64,000 bases of DNA from G965222505 sp965222505 (GTDB taxonomy: Bacteria; Bacteroidota; Rhodothermia; Rhodothermales; DATKEJ01). Where the stretch lies: the NCBI GenBank assembly GCA_965222505.1, contig OZ244956.1:1116001-1180000 (forward strand). Reading direction: 5' to 3'. Both the position numbers and the translations under genes were made by a program. Of the stretch, positions 61,340 to 64,000 are shown one piece after another; positions within the stretch are counted from its first letter, which is position 1, and each line of letters starts with the position of its first letter. The notes under the pieces were generated by a model. The model was not told the DNA's origin. It saw nothing but the letters and a program-made list of their open reading frames with translations, and did no database searches.

Positions 61340-62950
61340 TCATCCATGATCGGTCGATGTCAGAGGTAGCAGGGCCAGTTCAGTGTCGGTTTCGACGGTG
61401 GGACGAACCGGTGGATAGTGTGTCCGGCGCTTCAACCGAGGATTGTCGTAAAACGGCGTAATGTTGAGCTTGACCGCCGGGTTATTGCCGGAAATGAATA
61501 GCCCAGAACCCGAGGGCATTTGGATGATTTCAGAAGCATTCATCAAATTGCGACCCACCTCTCGACGTTGCCCTTTCTCTTGAATAATGACGGATTTGCG
61601 CCCTAGAAGCTGCTCTAATTCTTTGGCCGTTCGCATACTCACTCCCGGCAGATAGATCTTGCTCGTACAGCCTCCGTTTAGGATCGTACTGGCTCCACTC
61701 GCCCCATAGTGAGTACGCAGTTGCTCCTCATCCTGCATGAGGATAGAAATCGAGCATTGATATTTTCTGGCAGTGGTAATGAACTCCTCGAAGTTTGGAA
61801 CCCGGCCCATATTGCCGAATTCGTCCAGAAGAAAATATATAGGCAGGTGAGTGTCATCTTGGCGCGTTTTGCAGAAGTCAAAAATTTGGCCGTAGAGGAG
61901 GCGAAGCAGAAACGAGTAGTAGCGAATCCGCGTTTCAGGGACGATGATGTAGAGGACAGTTTTTTGCTGCCGGATTTCTTCAAAGAACAGCGTTTCTTTT
62001 GCTGTGAGTTTGGCAATATTATCATCCGACAAGGGCTTAAGGGCCGTACGAGCTGATGAGAGAATATTGAGCCGTGTTTTTTCCGGATTTCCTTCCAAGA
62101 AGGCGACATATTCGTCAAAAACCTCGTCAGATGCTGTATTGAGGATAAAGGGTTTGATGCGCTTGCCGTCGGTGCCAAAATTTTCAATGAGTCGTTTGAG
62201 ATTGCGTAGATTTTGGTACTGTTCCGGCCCTTGTTTAAGGCATTTTATTAGAATCGAGCTCAATTGCTCGGCTGAATCTGGCCAGAAAGGGTCCTTGGTG
62301 CTACCAGGTGGGTACGCAGCCTCAATGAGCGCCTTTGCCACCATGCCGATACTGGTCGTATCCGTTGCCCGGTAGAGAGGGTTGTACTGAAGGCTCGTTG
62401 TAGGATCAGAGAGATCAAAGACTTTGAGAGTAAAGCCCTTCTGGTTCAGGAAGCCTGACGTAAGATTCCAGATTTCACCACTTGGATCAGTAATCACCAT
62501 AGAGTGATCCAGTTTGAGGACGTTCGGTATAATATAGCCGGTAGTTTTGCCACCGCCACTTGACTTGACCATACTCACATGCCGGTAACTGAGATCTTCT
62601 GAGATGGACCGTTTACCATCAATAACAAGGCCCTTGTGGAATCGATTGAGCAGTTTAACTTTGTGTGGCCCTGTAAGGAAGGTGCCGGTGCCATGTATAC
62701 CCGATATTTTTGGTTTTCGAGCACCAGTAGCATGAGCCAGCGTTGAGGAAAACCCAACCGTCAAGGTGACAGAAAAAACGATTGCATGCCACAGACCTTT
62801 GACAGTACCAATGATCAGACGGGCGAGGGTCTCACCGGGATTGCTCTTGATGACGTTCTTTCCAATGATGACCCAGAACAGGCAGTAGGTGAAAAATACA
62901 ATGATGGCAATCTGAGCCAGTTGTTCAAGTACAGGTAGCAGATGATTCAT
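61340..62950 (-). CDS. VirD4/TraG-family type IV coupling protein
   Basis: A 536-residue coupling protein. Two N-terminal membrane helices (about 11-30 and 47-68) anchor it. Walker A is S-S-G-G-G-K-T-T-G (about 129-137), P-S-G-E-I-W follows, and Walker B is I-Y-F-L-L-D-E-F-G-N-M-G (about 352). It brings the relaxosome to the type IV secretion pore and pumps DNA. With the small membrane genes upstream it marks this part of the element as a conjugation module. No relaxase gene is visible inside the window. Confidence 0.9.
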   Translation of the reverse strand: MNHLLPVLEQLAQIAIIVFFTYCLFWVIIGKNVIKSNPGETLARLIIGTVKGLWHAIVFSVTLTVGFSSTLAHATGARKPKISGIHGTGTFLTGPHKVKLLNRFHKGLVIDGKRSISEDLSYRHVSMVKSSGGGKTTGYIIPNVLKLDHSMVITDPSGEIWNLTSGFLNQKGFTLKVFDLSDPTTSLQYNPLYRATDTTSIGMVAKALIEAAYPPGSTKDPFWPDSAEQLSSILIKCLKQGPEQYQNLRNLKRLIENFGTDGKRIKPFILNTASDEVFDEYVAFLEGNPEKTRLNILSSARTALKPLSDDNIAKLTAKETLFFEEIRQQKTVLYIIVPETRIRYYSFLLRLLYGQIFDFCKTRQDDTHLPIYFLLDEFGNMGRVPNFEEFITTARKYQCSISILMQDEEQLRTHYGASGASTILNGGCTSKIYLPGVSMRTAKELEQLLGRKSVIIQEKGQRREVGRNLMNASEIIQMPSGSGLFISGNNPAVKLNITPFYDNPRLKRRTHYPPVRPTVETDTELALLPLTSTDHG

Positions 62951-63000
62951 GAATCCAGAGGTCTAACCGGCACCACCAGAGCGGTGGCACCGGTAGGTTA

Positions 63001-63129
63001 TCATTTGCGTTTGAATCCGGCGCTCATGGCACGGGCGATGCAATACAGTCCCAGGCAGATGATGGCAAAGTGCAGCAGTTGCATTGCCAGTATGTGTAGA
63101 TCGGCCAGGAGGGCATGGATGGTTTCCAT
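63001..63129 (-). CDS. Very small membrane protein of the conjugation module
   Basis: A 42-residue protein (M-E-T-I-H-A-L-L; helix L-L-H-F-A-I-I-C-L-G-L-Y-C-I-A; end S-A-G-F-K-R-K) with one membrane helix. It follows the 51-residue gene upstream after two bases. Position and form suggest a transfer-system component, but it is too short to identify. Confidence 0.5.
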   Translation of the reverse strand: METIHALLADLHILAMQLLHFAIICLGLYCIARAMSAGFKRK

Positions 63130-63131
63130 AG

Positions 63132-63287
63132 CTATTTAGGTTGAGTTTTCTTGATGAGTCGGCGTATCGTAAATACGAGCACATAGGCGAGGGCAAACCA
63201 GCCGCTGAGTTCGAGCAGACCATCCAAAAGCGGATCAAGCAGTATCTCCTTGACATCGGCACCCATCAGAAATTGAAGTGTTTTCAT
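63132..63287 (-). CDS. Very small membrane protein of the conjugation module
   Basis: A 51-residue protein (M-K-T-L-Q-F-L-M-G; helix W-F-A-L-A-Y-V-L-V-F-T-I; end L-I-K-K-T-Q-P-K) with one membrane helix and a basic end. It lies in line with two neighbours of the same type. Confidence 0.5.
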   Translation of the reverse strand: MKTLQFLMGADVKEILLDPLLDGLLELSGWFALAYVLVFTIRRLIKKTQPK

Positions 63288-63304
63288 AGCATACCTTTAT
63301 CGGT

Positions 63305-63412
63305 TTAGGTAAATATCCAGTACAACACCGCCCAGATGGTGCCGAGTGTGACCGCAATTCTCAGAAGGAAATATTCGACCCACAACCAGGGATCAATCGG
63401 GTTCATGTTCAT
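63305..63412 (-). CDS. Very small membrane protein of the conjugation module
   Basis: A 35-residue protein from the ATG at 63412 (or 63406): M-N-P-I-D-P-W-L-W-V-E-Y-F-L-L, then one membrane helix ending W-I-F-T. It is followed by two similar tiny genes. Confidence 0.45.
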   Translation of the reverse strand: MNMNPIDPWLWVEYFLLRIAVTLGTIWAVLYWIFT

Positions 63413-63479
63413 AGCTTTGTCGTTGGGTGAGAAAAAATGGGCGAACAGCCAGCAAAAGGCTGTCCACCCACACGAAATG

Positions 63480-64000
63480 TTATTTAACCAAGGCCAGAAC
63501 TTGCTTGAGTTTGACATCAATCGTCTCGGCAGGAGACGCAAAGACTTGGACACGGCTACCAACGGAACGTCCTAGAGCGGCCTTAACGGGAATGTAGACT
63601 CGTTCATCAAGCCCGAGAAAGGCAACAGCCCGAACCTGTCTGACCCGCAGCGTTGCACCAAACTGAGAGAGGGCACGGTAAAAGGCACGTTGATCGGAGG
63701 TCGAGTGCAAGCCATCAGTAAAGATGACGACCACAGTCTCTCTTTGGATCAAATGCGAGATATCTTCAAGCATCCCCACGAGATCTGTCTGCTCATGAGG
63801 GCAGGGTTCCCGAAGCTGAGAGTAGACCCGTTTGAGATTGCGCCGCTCCCGTCGTGATACGCTGCCGCTATAGAGCACCCGCCCCCGCTCGCCAAAGCGC
63901 AGCACCGTTAGTTCCTGTCCAGCGGATCGTTGAAGGGTCTTGACTACCGGCTCCAACCGGGCGGCGTAGTACTCAATCAGGGTCCACGTATTACCGTCCG
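63480..64000 (-). CDS. vWA-like protein (5' end outside window)
   Basis: The frame is open to the right edge (W-T-L-I-E-Y-Y-A-A-R-L-E-P-V-V-K), giving at least 173 residues. A von Willebrand factor A-like core is suggested by V-V-V-I-F-T-D-G-L-H-S and the following R-A-V-A-F-L-G-L-D-E. The MIDAS start (D-x-S-x-S) would be upstream, outside the window. Its role in transfer or in a neighbouring system is unknown. Confidence 0.55.
   Translation of the reverse strand, partial: DGNTWTLIEYYAARLEPVVKTLQRSAGQELTVLRFGERGRVLYSGSVSRRERRNLKRVYSQLREPCPHEQTDLVGMLEDISHLIQRETVVVIFTDGLHSTSDQRAFYRALSQFGATLRVRQVRAVAFLGLDERVYIPVKAALGRSVGSRVQVFASPAETIDVKLKQVLALVK

Overview
The window looks like one chromosomal contig from a Rhodothermota/Bacteroidota-type (FCB group) bacterium. 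The direct hints are a type IX secretion C-terminal signal on a 1305-residue surface protein, scarce Shine-Dalgarno signals, and gene types common in that group (GH63-like glucosidase, multiheme cytochromes, beta-barrel proteins). The species cannot be named from the sequence. Positions 1-22.3 kb are GC-rich core chromosome. From about 22.3 kb to the right edge the DNA is mobile and mostly more AT-rich.

Core region. Positions 1-8.8 kb hold a leftward five-gene electron-transfer operon: a membrane-anchored TPR protein, a giant 52-heme c-type cytochrome built from fourteen exact 228-bp three-heme units, an outer-membrane beta-barrel, a cytochrome b-like membrane protein, and an 18-heme (or larger) cytochrome cut by the window edge. 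Next come a GH63-type glucosidase (9-11.6 kb), a dTDP-rhamnose cluster (rfbB, rfbA, rfbC) with a HAD phosphatase (11.7-15 kb), and the relics of a divergent Lrp regulator/PLP-enzyme pair (15.2-15.8 kb). These are followed by an NTF2-like protein, an ATC-hydrolase-like protein, DNA polymerase I and an acyl-CoA dehydrogenase. The spaces between these genes carry unusual short repeats and long hairpins.

Mobile region. comM is broken at its conserved NxCPCG segment by an element whose large serine recombinase reads back into comM. From there to the window end (at least 41.7 kb, right end not seen) the DNA has the content of an integrative and conjugative element. It carries a secretion/adhesion surface-protein cluster (24.4-31 kb), a RuvC-like nuclease with a Xre regulator, a replication-type ATPase, and a tightly overlapped five-gene cluster with no function I can name (35-39.7 kb: acyltransferase, B12-type radical SAM, glycosyltransferase, membrane Rossmann-like protein, alpha/beta hydrolase). 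An insertion-sequence pile-up follows (two IS256 cousins, a truncated third, and an IS21 split by an IS3). Then come a UG/DRT-like reverse transcriptase, a second large serine recombinase, a conjugation-type ATPase, a DUF932 protein, a type II restriction-modification pair with overlapping convergent 3' ends, a ribbon-helix-helix regulator, an EVE-domain nuclease candidate, small envelope proteins, and part of a conjugation module with a VirD4/TraG coupling protein, small membrane proteins and a vWA-like protein (58-64 kb).

The most promising undescribed items are the 52-heme cytochrome operon as a possible single-chain molecular wire, the five-gene radical SAM/glycosyltransferase cluster, and the defence cargo of the comM-integrated element.
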